64,000 nt of DNA from Chimonanthus salicifolius (Eukaryota > Streptophyta > Magnoliopsida > Laurales > Calycanthaceae). Below are positions 21,901 through 33,800 of this stretch, piece by piece. Positions within the stretch are counted from its first letter, which is position 1. Each line of letters begins with the position of its first letter. The position numbers and the translations under genes were made by a program. A model generated the notes under the pieces. It was given only the letters and a program-made list of their open reading frames with translations. It searched no databases and was not told where the DNA came from. The stretch covers positions 12,586,302 to 12,650,301 of the forward strand of contig CM023539.1 in assembly GCA_013350335.1 (NCBI GenBank). The letters run 5' to 3'.

Positions 21901-24803
21901 CACCCTCAGGCAGAGAGTCGAACCGATGCTCTAATATCATTTGTAACGACTCGTCCCGCTAGCACAATATTGTCCGCTTTGGACCTACGCACGAGCCCGC
22001 ACGGCTTTGTTTTGGCAAGCCAACCCACTATTGCTCCCAAAAGGCCTTATGCTAGGAGGAGGAAGGCTACTACTTATATACCAGGGAATCTCCAATGCCG
22101 CTAGCAATGTGGGACTTTTTGAGACAGGGTATTACAAGGAATTGAACAAATCATCTTATTATTCTATGTCATTTTATATGTAATTGTAGTATAAATAATA
22201 ATTATAGCAAAAAAAGTCAAAATATTAAAACTATTATGATTCTACGATTTACGATTCACGAGTCAGACCCCTAAACTGATTCACGATCCTGATTCGAGTT
22301 TGACAACATTGCTACTTTCAGACAGATTTTTGAAGGGATCCATCAAGTTATTATTGAGGTAGTTTGACATTGGTCTTTTACTTACCTATTTGCTTTCTAG
22401 TACATTTATTATGGTCTCTGTTAACAGAACAAATTTTGACTGAAGATTTCAGGCTGCTGTGATTTTCATTTGAAAATCAAGAAGTCTACAACCATGGATC
22501 AGCTCCAATACCTTCTGGATTTCTCATAATGCTTAGTACTTCTGGTTGTGTCATATCTTTTTGAATAATTAAATACTCCCCTTTGTGGTAAGCTGAATTG
22601 GACCCACCACCTTGAGAGCAGGTCCGCTGTGCTAAAGATACTATCTAAATACTTCTAGAATATCTGATAGATGTAGTAATTTTTTAATTCAAGTGTTTGA
22701 TCACCAAAAATCTAGTTCTTATTATAGATGTTTCATTATCGACCTAATTGAACAAAGAAGTCATTTCTATTAATTTGAGGGATTAAGCACCATGCGATGT
22801 CCCTTTCTCAAAACATTTAGGTTGTGCCAAATGAATGCCTGCCCTTCAAAATTGGTGATATGGAGGCATGACAAAAAGGATATACAACTGTCTGACTAAA
22901 AAGACGATGAACACCCATTAATATTATTATATATAATGCAAAATTATGGCATTTAATCAATTTTACGTTGATATCAAGACAAATGGGATTTGCATTAAAA
23001 AATTATGCAGGGATCAATGTGAAATGCCTGTCAGCCATGAATGTATCAGTGCCTACAATTTCAAGTTCAGGGAAATACCATCACTTAACTGGGGGTGATC
23101 AACCTTAATACCGCCAGCAGCTGAAAGAACTGCCAAAAAAGTGGGGAAAAATCAATTCAACAGCTTTGATGGATCCAAAAAGAAATAAACATCTTTAAGG
23201 AAACAAATGAAACCTCATAAGATAAATACATGAAGAATAATGAATCGTGAGTCTAATTCATATTCTTAATATAGAACACAAAAGAAAAAACATTAGTGCA
23301 GATAATGCAATTTAGACTATTGAATATGCACATGATGAAGCTGAATGAAAAATGATAATGACGGTAATGCAATTCGGACTATTGCAATAAGCACAGGCTG
23401 AAGCAAAATGAAAATTCATAATAATGTTGATGATAATTTTGTTGATATGTTGACAACATGTCTCAAACATACTATAATGACTAGGTCCATACGGTTTCAA
23501 AAGAAAGAAAGAGAAGATATATATATATATAAGGGACGTCCCTCGTGAGGGACAAAAAATTATTTTGCCCAAATGGGGCCCACCTGAGCCCCACTAACAC
23601 ACTTTTCCCCTCTACCCATCTACATCTCATGAATTGGATCCCAACCCAATTGAACTCAGTTTCAGTTAATCTCACCGTTGGATTGGAACTTGTTAAAATG
23701 CTCACACTTCAATCGTGTTTACAGTATCTACGATAATTTACTAGACTAAGAAATATTTCAAGAAAAAAGCAAGAATATTTTTTTTGAAAGATAATAAACA
23801 AAAATACTCACCAGTCACCACTAGACTACAATAACTTCAATGAATAATAGCTTTACTCAGATTTCATATTACAATTTCTACGATGGTAATTATCCAGATA
23901 GAGGAAACCCGCAGAAGAAATAGCAACGAAGTATATGCACAATGACAAGTAAAATGATACATGACTAGAGCCTATACTCGTACTCATGCCAATGGCCAGT
24001 CCATTTGTACACACTCGTACCTACCACTTCAACTTTTCTTTAGAGGATATTCCTTTACATGTATTCCGAACACATCATTTCATCAAGTTTCAATTCAATC
24101 TCAATGAAGCATTGATTTCTTTTTCACTTGATAAATCAATGTGTTGGTTTTTCAATGATAATATTTCTCACATTCACATTTCATATAACATTCTTGGCAA
24201 TGCAGTAAATATTAGAAGGTAGATGAAGGCACAGAAAAATGGACAGGAAACATGATAGAATCCAGACTAATAAAAGATCACTATAATATTTGAAGAATAT
24301 TTTGAGTATTTCTTTGTATTTTTCAATATTTTTATTTGAATGGTAACCTTGAGCCTATTTATAAGTTGATTGCATCATGAAATAATCAGAGGAGTTTCTC
24401 TAAATCACCACATTTGGCTAGGAGGGCAGTTTCTCCTCAAAGTGAAACCAAAGGAGATTGATTTCTCCGAAGTGAAATTCCTATCCCCCATTTTCTCTAT
24501 TTCATTTTTTATTATTTTCCCATTTGGGTTCCAATCAATTTGGTATCAGAACTTGTTTTAATCCCCACAGCAACTCCTCTTCACCTATATCTCCCACAGT
24601 GTTCTGATCTACATTTTCACCTCTTTGCATCCCATTTTAAAAAAACAAAGGAAAGAAAAAAGCCTCAGATCTTGCTGTCATCATCACCTGTCACCATCAA
24701 CACCCATTTTCGTCCCGCTCTCAAACCCAGCAGCCAATCTCAACCCTCCATAACAAATCCAGCCCACCTCCATTTCAGATCCAATGGAAACAGAGAGCGA
24801 GCT

Positions 24804-24856
<53 letters not shown>

Positions 24857-27800
24857 AAAAGAAGAAGAAGAAGCCCGCTGCTGCCATGCGCGACTACCAC
24901 TGCTGCCACTCTGCGTCATTGCCTCCACTTGTGCACCACCACCAGTCCTGCCGAAACTGCTGCCAATCCCATGGCCAATCGAGTGCTTTAAGCTGTCATC
25001 CTCACCCAAATCCACTAGATCCCCACTGCTAAATGGGCTACCATTAATCCCAGTTAGAAGAAAAAGGAGATAAGCAAAAGCCGTTGCTGTTACCTTACGT
25101 CACCCTGTGCCGCCCATTTCGTTGCCTTTTTCGCCAAATCCTCAGCTGCCATTGCCTCTGACTTCCTAACATTTTCTCTTTCTCATCTTCTAAGGTCAAC
25201 ACCTCATCACATTATTCTCTTTCTTAAAAAAATAATAAATCCATCTTTTTTCTCCCATTTTCTATTTCAAAGTAACCCGTGTTGTAATATTTTGTAGTTT
25301 ATATTTCTTTCTTTTTTTGTCGCCTTGATTGGGCTCCTTGAAATCTTTATATACATGGGTAATCCTTTTCGTCAGGATAGAATAAAATACATTCAGAAGA
25401 GAGAAATTCCTCTCATCCACTCTCTCTCTCTTTACAGTAATATTTTCTTTTCCCAATATTATTATTCTACATGGTATCATCCAGAACCGATCTCTTCAGT
25501 TTCTAAGGAGTAATCATTATTTTCCGTTTTACTATTCCTCCACCGGAGTTACTGTTCATCACCTAAACCCACCGGCATCTGATCATCAGATCTGAGAGGT
25601 TGTCTATAGCGGATTTCTTATTCCATCTCTTCTCTGTATTTCTTTTCTGGCGACAAGGTCCGCTGCTGCAATCTTTGCTGCTCTTAGTTTCGCTCCTGCA
25701 GCGACCCATCACTGCACCTTCTTTGCAGTTGGCTACGATCCGTGCCACCCGTTGTCAGATCGTGTTCCAAGTCGGCAATAGTGTTCACCCCTGGCCCTTA
25801 TCTTCGCCTAAGGTGCACCTAGGGCTTCAGTCCAAGGTGGGGCCCTTTTTTGCTGGTTTTCCAGCACCACTTCAGGGACGGCTAACACCCAAGTTTTTGG
25901 GCTTTTCCACTTCGATCTGCGTCCCATGCTATTCAATCGTGCTACAACTTGGCATTCATGTTCACCCCTGTCTCACCTACCTTCGCCGATGATTAACCCA
26001 GGGTTTCGGTCAAAGGTGGGGCCCACTTTGCTGGATTTTCAAGAACTGCTGCAGAACATCCCAGAACCCAGATTTTGGGATTTTTTTGCAAAATCTGCTG
26101 CTTTTTCACTGCGATTTGCCTTCCTTCCATCTCTCTGGAATCGCCCATGTCTGTTCTTCGGATTCCATCGAGGAGCTTTACCCACATCACTGGTGGGGCC
26201 CACTTCTTGCCGTTGTTCTTCCTAGATCAGTTCCTCTGGTACTCGGCAGTGGCCTGTTTTTGCTTGGATCTCATTCTCCAGCTCTTCAGATTGACCTTAT
26301 TCTTATCTCACTGGTCTCGCCCCACCCTGTTGTCTACATCTCTCTAGCTTTTGCTCTCCATCTTGCTGGGTGGGGTCTACTTTTGGGGTGTTCTTCTTGC
26401 TTGTCTGCCCACAACACAGTTGATTATATTCTGACCTTGTGCTCCTGGATTGATTTATTGTGCCCCTGACATCATCTTCTCTTCCTGATATTGTGGGCTG
26501 CTCTGTGTTTGCTTTTTTGAGATCTCATTGGTGTGATCAATCCTAATGGAAGTCCTCCTTCTCCAGGAGATGATATATTCAAGTATCGCGGAAAGAATTT
26601 AATTCCTTACAGCAAGACAAGATGTATCTTCAGAGCCTTCAATCCTCTGGTCATACCCAAACTTCTATTGCTCACTCAAGTACTATCTCATCCAGCAGTC
26701 CCTAGATTATTGATTCTGGGGCTACCGATCACATGTCAGGTATGTCCCATCTTTTTTCCTCTCTTAACGGACATATTTAACTTCTTGATGGGACCCTTAC
26801 CTCCATCAATGGTAAAACGACTATTCCTCTCTCTTCTACTCTTGATGTGTCTTCCGTTCTGCATGTTCCCCGCTTGTCTAGTAACCTTTTATCTGTTAGT
26901 TCTCTTACTAAGGCCTTAATTGTTCCGTAACCTTTTTTTCCTTCCCATTGTGTTATTCAGAATTAGGTCAACAAAAGGACGATTGGAGGTCGTGAAGAAA
27001 ATGACTTGTACTTCTTTGATCTTCAAATTGGTTATGAACATGTTGCTTGTTCCACTAGTCATCAGGATACTTGGCTTTGGCATTGTCGGGTTGGTCATCC
27101 ATCCAATACAATGATAAAGCATTTGCAACCTTCCTTCAATATTGATAATTTTGTCTGTGAAAGTTGCAGGTATGGGAAGCAAACTCGGCCCACACTTTTT
27201 CCGTCTTCTAATCAATCCTCTTTCACTTTTCTTTCCTTAACACATTCTGATGTTTGGGTGTAACATATTGTTTCTTCAGCGGGCTTTCGTATTTTGCTGC
27301 ATTCATCGATGATTACTCTCACATGACTTGGGTTTATTTGATCAAACATAAATTTGAGGTCTTTGCTCACTTTTCGTGTTTTTCATAAATAGGTTACTAC
27401 TCAATTTGATTGTCACCCTAAAATCTTGCGAAGTGATAATGGGGGAATATATGTCTCGCTCATTTTTGCATTATCTTCAAGAACATGGGATTGAATCTCA
27501 AACTTCTTGCCCCCATACACCTCAACAAAACGGAATTGCTGAAAGGAAAAATTGACATCTTTTTGTGGTAACCCAATCTTTGTTGTTTGCAATGAATGTC
27601 TCTAAGTCATATTGGCCTGAGCCTATTCTTACTGCTTACTATTTAATAAACCACAAGCCCACTAGAGTATTAAATAATAAAGGACCTATTGATATTCTTT
27701 CTACCTATCGATCTGTTTCTATTCTTCCGTTGCGTGTTTTTGGATGTACCTATTTTGTTTATGATTTGCTGCTGATAACCTATCAAAAAAACTATGAAAT

Positions 27801-30800
27801 GTGTTTTAATGGGCTACTCTTCCACTCAAAAGGGCTATAAATGTTTTGAACCGACATATGGAAAAGAATTTATTTCTATGGATGTAACATTTTTTGAAAA
27901 TACTCCATATTTTCAACCATCCAATCATAGGTCGTCTTCTTCTACTCTTGTTCTTCCTATTCTTACAAATAGAGCTGACTCTTCTACTAATACTTCTAGC
28001 TCTAAGCCTCCCATCGTTTATCACAGGAAGAAAGACAGGTCGCCTACCCAATCCTTCTTGGACTGTCCAGATCCTATCATCCTGAGGATTCTGATCTTCC
28101 CATCGCTTTGAGGAAAGGTAAAGGTGCATGTACTGAACATCCATTAAATCATTTTGTGTCCTATCATATTGTTTTTCTGTCACATTGCAGCTTCCTCTCC
28201 AAACTAGATACCCCTTCCATTCCTAAGAGGATTGATTGTGCTCTTGGAGATCCTTCCTGGAAGGCTGCTACTGAAGAAGAGCGCTTGAGAAAAATCAAAC
28301 TTGGGAGATGGTATCTCTACCACAGGGGAAGACTCCGATAGGGTGTAAGTGAGTCTTTCCTCTTAAACTGCAATTCAGATGGATACATTGCTCGATATAT
28401 AGCTCGTTTAATGGCTAAAGGCTTCACTCAGACCTATGGGATTGACTATCAACATACTTTCTCTTCCAGTTGCAAAGATCACCTCAGTACAGGTGATTAT
28501 CTCTATTGCTACTACACAGTAGTGAACTCTTCATCAGTTAATAGATCTCAAGAATGCATTTCTCCTTAGTGACCTGAAAGAAGAAGTTTACATGCTACCA
28601 CCACCCAGATTTATTAGACAGGGGGAGCAAGGGAAGGTATGCAGACTTAAGAAACATTACATAGTCTCAAGCAATCTCCTTAGACCGGCTTGATAAATTT
28701 AGCACCGCCTTGTTGAATTATGGTTTTGCACGATATCAATTAGATCATTAAATTTTTATGTATCGTCTCATGATGTTATACTTCTGGTGGTTTATGTGGA
28801 TGGCATAGTCTTAACAAAGAATCATGAGCCCTTTATAAGTGCTTTGAAAGCCTATCTACAACAGTCTTTTGATATTAAGGATCTTGGCTTACTTCATTAT
28901 TTCATTGGAAATTGAAGTTGCTTGATCATCTAACGAGCTTGTACTCTCTCAACGGAAATATGCTTTAGATTTTCTTCATGATGCTGGATATTCTGAATGC
29001 AAGCCTGCAGATGCCCCACTTGATGTTAATTCAAAACTATCTTGCATCCAATCGGACTCTTCTTACTGATCCTCAGTTTTATCAGCAGTTGATAGGCAAG
29101 CTCATTTATCTTACCATCACTCGACCTAACTTGGCTTATGTTGTTAGTGCGGTTAGTCAATTCATGCAAGCTCCTACGGATGCTCATCTTCATGCGGTCT
29201 TTCACATTTTACGATATATTAAGGCCCATCTTAGTCGTGGACTCTTTTATAAGAAACAATCTAAGTTTAATATTCGCGGGTACTCTGATGCTAACTAGGC
29301 CGATTCTCCTGATGATCGACAATCTACCTCTGGCTATTGTATTTTGTTAGGATCACATTTAATTTCTTGGCGAAGCAAGAAACAAATTATTGTTGCTTGT
29401 TCCAGTGCAGAAGCAGAATACAGAGCCTATGGCCAACACATGTGAACTATTGTGGTTCTTGTAACGACCCGTCCCGCTAGCTCAATATTGCCTGCTTTAG
29501 GCCCACACACTAGCCCGCACGGCTTTGTTTTGGCAAACCAACCCATTGTTGTTCCCAAAAGGCCTTGTGCTAGGAGGAAGGCTACCACTTATATATAAGG
29601 GAATTTCCAACACAACTAGCAATGTGGGACTTTGGCACCCTCTGGCGGGGTATTACAACCTACCCCCCTTAAAGCCAGAGTTATCCCTAGCTCTAAACAC
29701 ACAACAACCAAGCCCACACCCTCAGGCAGAGAGTTGAGTCATTCTCTGATACCATTTGTAACGAGCCGTCCCACTAGCACAATATTGTCCGCTATGGGCC
29801 AACACACGGGCCCGCATTGCTTTGTTTTCTCGAGCCAACCCACTGTTGCTCCCAACAGGTCTTGTGCTAGAAGGAGGAAGGCTACCACTTATATATCAGG
29901 GAATTTCCAACACAACTAACAATGTGAGACATTGGCGCCCTCTAGGGGAGGTATTACAGGTTCAAACAGTTTCTGGCTGAACTGGATTTTCCTTCATCCG
30001 AGGCACTTATTGTAATGACCCGACCCGAAGTAACGGGTCAGTAGTGGCGGGTAAAATTAATTTTTTGTCTAAATTGATTTGTTAGTTATTTTGATAATTT
30101 TGTTTGGGGAAAATATAATTGAATTTAGGGATTTAATATTGGACCCTTATTTCACACACTTTCCCCTCAATGAGAGTTTACAAATTTACCCCCTTCCAAT
30201 TAAATTTAGGGAATGGAAAATAAATTATCAACTTAGATTTTAATTCCCCTAAGTTAGAATCTCAATTGGAAATATTCAATTAAGAATGTGAAATCAATAA
30301 ATAAATTCCAATTTTAAGTGTCTAGAATTTAATTGATGATTGACAAAATTAATAAAAGAGAAATAAAGGACAATTTATTAAAATCAATAATTTAAAGGGA
30401 CCCACCTTCCCTTATCGAATTTAATTGTCTAAAATCCTTTCACCGATGAGATTCTTTATCCAAATTGGACTCTTCTTCTTCCTTGTTCGTTTGAGACTCA
30501 AATCCCTACTTAAATGGAAACTGTCCAAAATCCTTTCACCGATGGGATTCCTTGTTCAGATTGGACTCTTCTTCTTCCTTGTTCGTTTGGGACTCAAATC
30601 CCTACCTAAATGGAAACTGTCCAAAATCCTTTCACCGATGGGATTCCTTTACCAATAGGACTCTCCTCCCTTTAAAAGACCGTGCGAAGCCTTCTTTTCC
30701 TTTACCCTTTCGAAACGGCAACCACAGGACCCTTGTGTCTCTTCCTCTTCCAATCGACATCTTCTTCGCCCCTCTCAAAGTCGACGAAGGAGCCACCTGC

Positions 30801-33800
30801 AGGAGTATCTACAGCAGCCAGTTGAGTCTCTGATTTCTTGCCTTTCTTTTTGGGAAGTTCCTCTCTCTTCAAAGATTTCCATATATTCTTTAGGTTCTCT
30901 TTTATTTCTCAAATTTTACTGCTGCTATGGGAACCTCTGTCCTACCCTCTCTGGTTTTTGCCCAACCAGCCAGTCACCTTGTTCGAGTTAGGTAGTATTT
31001 GATGCTCGTTTATAGGACTGATTTCAGAGGTTGCAGAATCTGCCCCATCCTTCATCCGTGAACAGTAGCTGCCCAGTTGTTTTTTCCCCAAAATAACTAA
31101 ATGTGAACTGATTTCAGAGTTTGCAAAATCTGCCCCATCCTTCATCCGTGAACAGTACCAAACCAATCTTTATTTCCCAAAGCTGCTGCCAGCACCTTTA
31201 CCAGATTTTTTTCTTTACTCCCTACTGGGTTTACAGATTTTAAATAGATTCTTGATAACTAGAGCATTTTGTATATTATTTTACTGATTTGTAATTGTAA
31301 GTTTCGAGATGCAGTTGTTACCTCACAACTGCCACATGTTTGGTTTATTTGAATTAGTTGTGGTTTGAAACCTTTTTTGTTAAAATCATGCACTTCAAAA
31401 TCTGTTAAATACATTTCTATCCTTTAAAACCAAGCCAAAATCAGATCTACTACATGTTTTCCTTACTTATTCCAAAGGTAAATGTTTTATGTGATGCCCA
31501 AACTTAATATTTACTTGATTAAATAGTTACCTCCTTTACTTTAAATCACCCAAAAGGATTTCAAACATATATGTATATACCTGAGCTGTTGTGAAAGACC
31601 TATGTATTATTATGTTGGGATTTTCCAGATATCACTTATGCTTATAATGGTTTTATTTAAGAAGTATTTGAGATTTTAAGTATTATAGTTGATCGAGTAT
31701 TTACAAGATATCTCATTCTATCTTGTCTTTTTACAAATCAATGAAATGATGGTTTTGGAAAATGCCTTTCATTTTGTTTTACGAAAAGATGGTTTGAATC
31801 ACTATTATTGATCAATGATTTTAAAACGTAAGTATCTATTTTTTTTGAGGCATTTCTAATTCTCATTTCATTTAGTTAGTTGATGTTTTTTTTTTTTTAA
31901 AATAGCTATTATTTTCCTTTAGATAGAGTATTAATATTTTTTTTTTTAATATGACCCTAGATATGTATGTACTTATTTTATTTGGTTAAAGTAACTAGTT
32001 TTATGAACAAGGTTCCATTAACTTGTCAGTGTTAAGTGGGATTAGGCATGGCTCACCCATGTAGTGTTTGGACTCAACCTTTACCCTTAACCATAGACCT
32101 TTAGATAACCCATGGACTAAAGTTGAGGCAGCAACATACTTCACCTTAATGTAAATTGCCGAAGAAAATAAATAATCCTCATTTTAATAACACGTGAAAT
32201 CTTTAAATCGTATTCGCAGCAAACTTTGGTTCTCAAGGTTGATATCTCTTGGAAAGCGTTTGGGTACATCGTTTTGCACTTCACAAACTTCTAGGTGAGG
32301 GAAACAATTCACTACATACTTTGAAACATGATTCCTTATATTCTTATGTGTTTAGGCAATGGAATATTGTATTTTGTTGTGTGACTAGAATATAACTGTT
32401 GGATCTAGAATAGACTGGGTGTATGTTAATAATGGTTAAGATCCGGTGTTCACTCACAGTAATGTAAGGGAGATTTGGCTAAACATTTTATTGGCCGTGA
32501 GGAGACTCAGTCCGCCCGGATTGTGGAGTCTAACCATTAATATTGTTGAAAGATCCAATGAGTTATATTCGTAGATTGATGGTTATTTGTATGTTATTGT
32601 CTGATTATTAACCTTGATTGGACATGGTTGAATGTTGGTATATATAATTCAAATATTGTGATGCATGGACTAGTGTTATGTTTATTTCAAGGTTTATGCA
32701 TGTTATGACAAATGAGATATTTCGTATGATGTTATAATCTGCTTGGATTGAGATTTATGATTTCATAGGCATGTTATGAATATTTAAGCATGTTTGTCGG
32801 CATTGAGCATAGCATTCTCATATTCATAGCATTGGGTATGAGGGTGCAATCCATGACTGTCACGAAGACCACGACGGTGGTAGTGTTGTTAGCCTCACTT
32901 CATGTGGGAAGACCATTATGGTAGATGAGATGCGATATCCGTGACAAGTCATGAGGGCTGTTATTTGGTGGTAGGTTGTGTTATCCTCACTTTATGTGGG
33001 AAGGCCATTAAGGCGATGTTGTGTTATCCTCGATTCGTCGGGAAGACCACCAAATATCAGTAGATGGAATAATGGGTTGGAATATGGCATTGGCATTGAG
33101 CATTACATTTTGCAAAGGCATGAGCATAAAATAAATTATTATTCTTGCTTATTTGAAATATCATTGAGGAAGTAGGGATATCATATGCTATGTTTGTGTT
33201 ATTGTTTTCTTCACTGGGCATGGAGTTCATCCCTTACATTGCAGGCAATCCCTTGGACTTGGGTCTGGACGATAATCACAATTGAGCTTAGAAGGCGAGG
33301 AGTCGATGCAGAATTCGTAGAAACGCTTAGTGCAGAATTTATTATTTAGCTTATAAGATGGTCATTATTTGTTTTGAGACTTTGAGAAACTTATTTATTT
33401 GTTTATTTTTATTTGTGAAAACTTGGATAATAAGTTCAAGTATGAATTAATTTTGAGAACGCTTCAATTTGATTGTCATGGGAATGTGAGTAAATGATGC
33501 ATTTAGGAATCCTTATGTGAGTAATGTCTGTCCCTTTGAGTTATTTGGAAAGCTCGAATGAGATATTATGTCTTCGAGCAGGTTGTCGGCTTGAGGAATT
33601 TTTGGTGGCTTGTCAATGTAATTATGTTTGTTTTGAATTTAGCCACATATTTTTTATGTAAGACCCGTTTAGGGCAGCAGGTGATGTAATTTTGTACAGT
33701 CAGATCACGCTCGTCCAAGTGTTGAAAGGCGGGGCGTGACACTTATCATGTTCTGTGACAATCAAGTTGCAATCAATATTGCTTTCAATTCAGTTTTCCA

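Larger units (their letters stand above)
13829..22311 (+). mobile_element. hAT DNA transposon with broken transposase and two nested insertions (hAT-B)
   Basis: Ends CAGTGTTGTTAAAATCATAC (left) and the reverse complement of CAATGTTGTCAAACTCGAAT (right), with 8-bp duplication CTACTTTA (13821-13828) / CTACTTTC (22312-22319). Same family as hAT-A. It carries a BED-finger/DUF659/hAT-dimerisation transposase remnant, an AT-rich tandem repeat, a 3.7-kb solo LTR (17156-20834) inside the dimerisation domain and a TRIM (21648-22136) near the right end. Without the insertions and their duplications it would be about 4.3 kb, normal for the family. It lies in intron 4, antisense to the host gene. Confidence 0.93.

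Noticed and set aside
24540..25073. 177-codon frame with Arg-Glu repeats
   Set aside because: Produced by the (GA)n microsatellite in the E1 interior.
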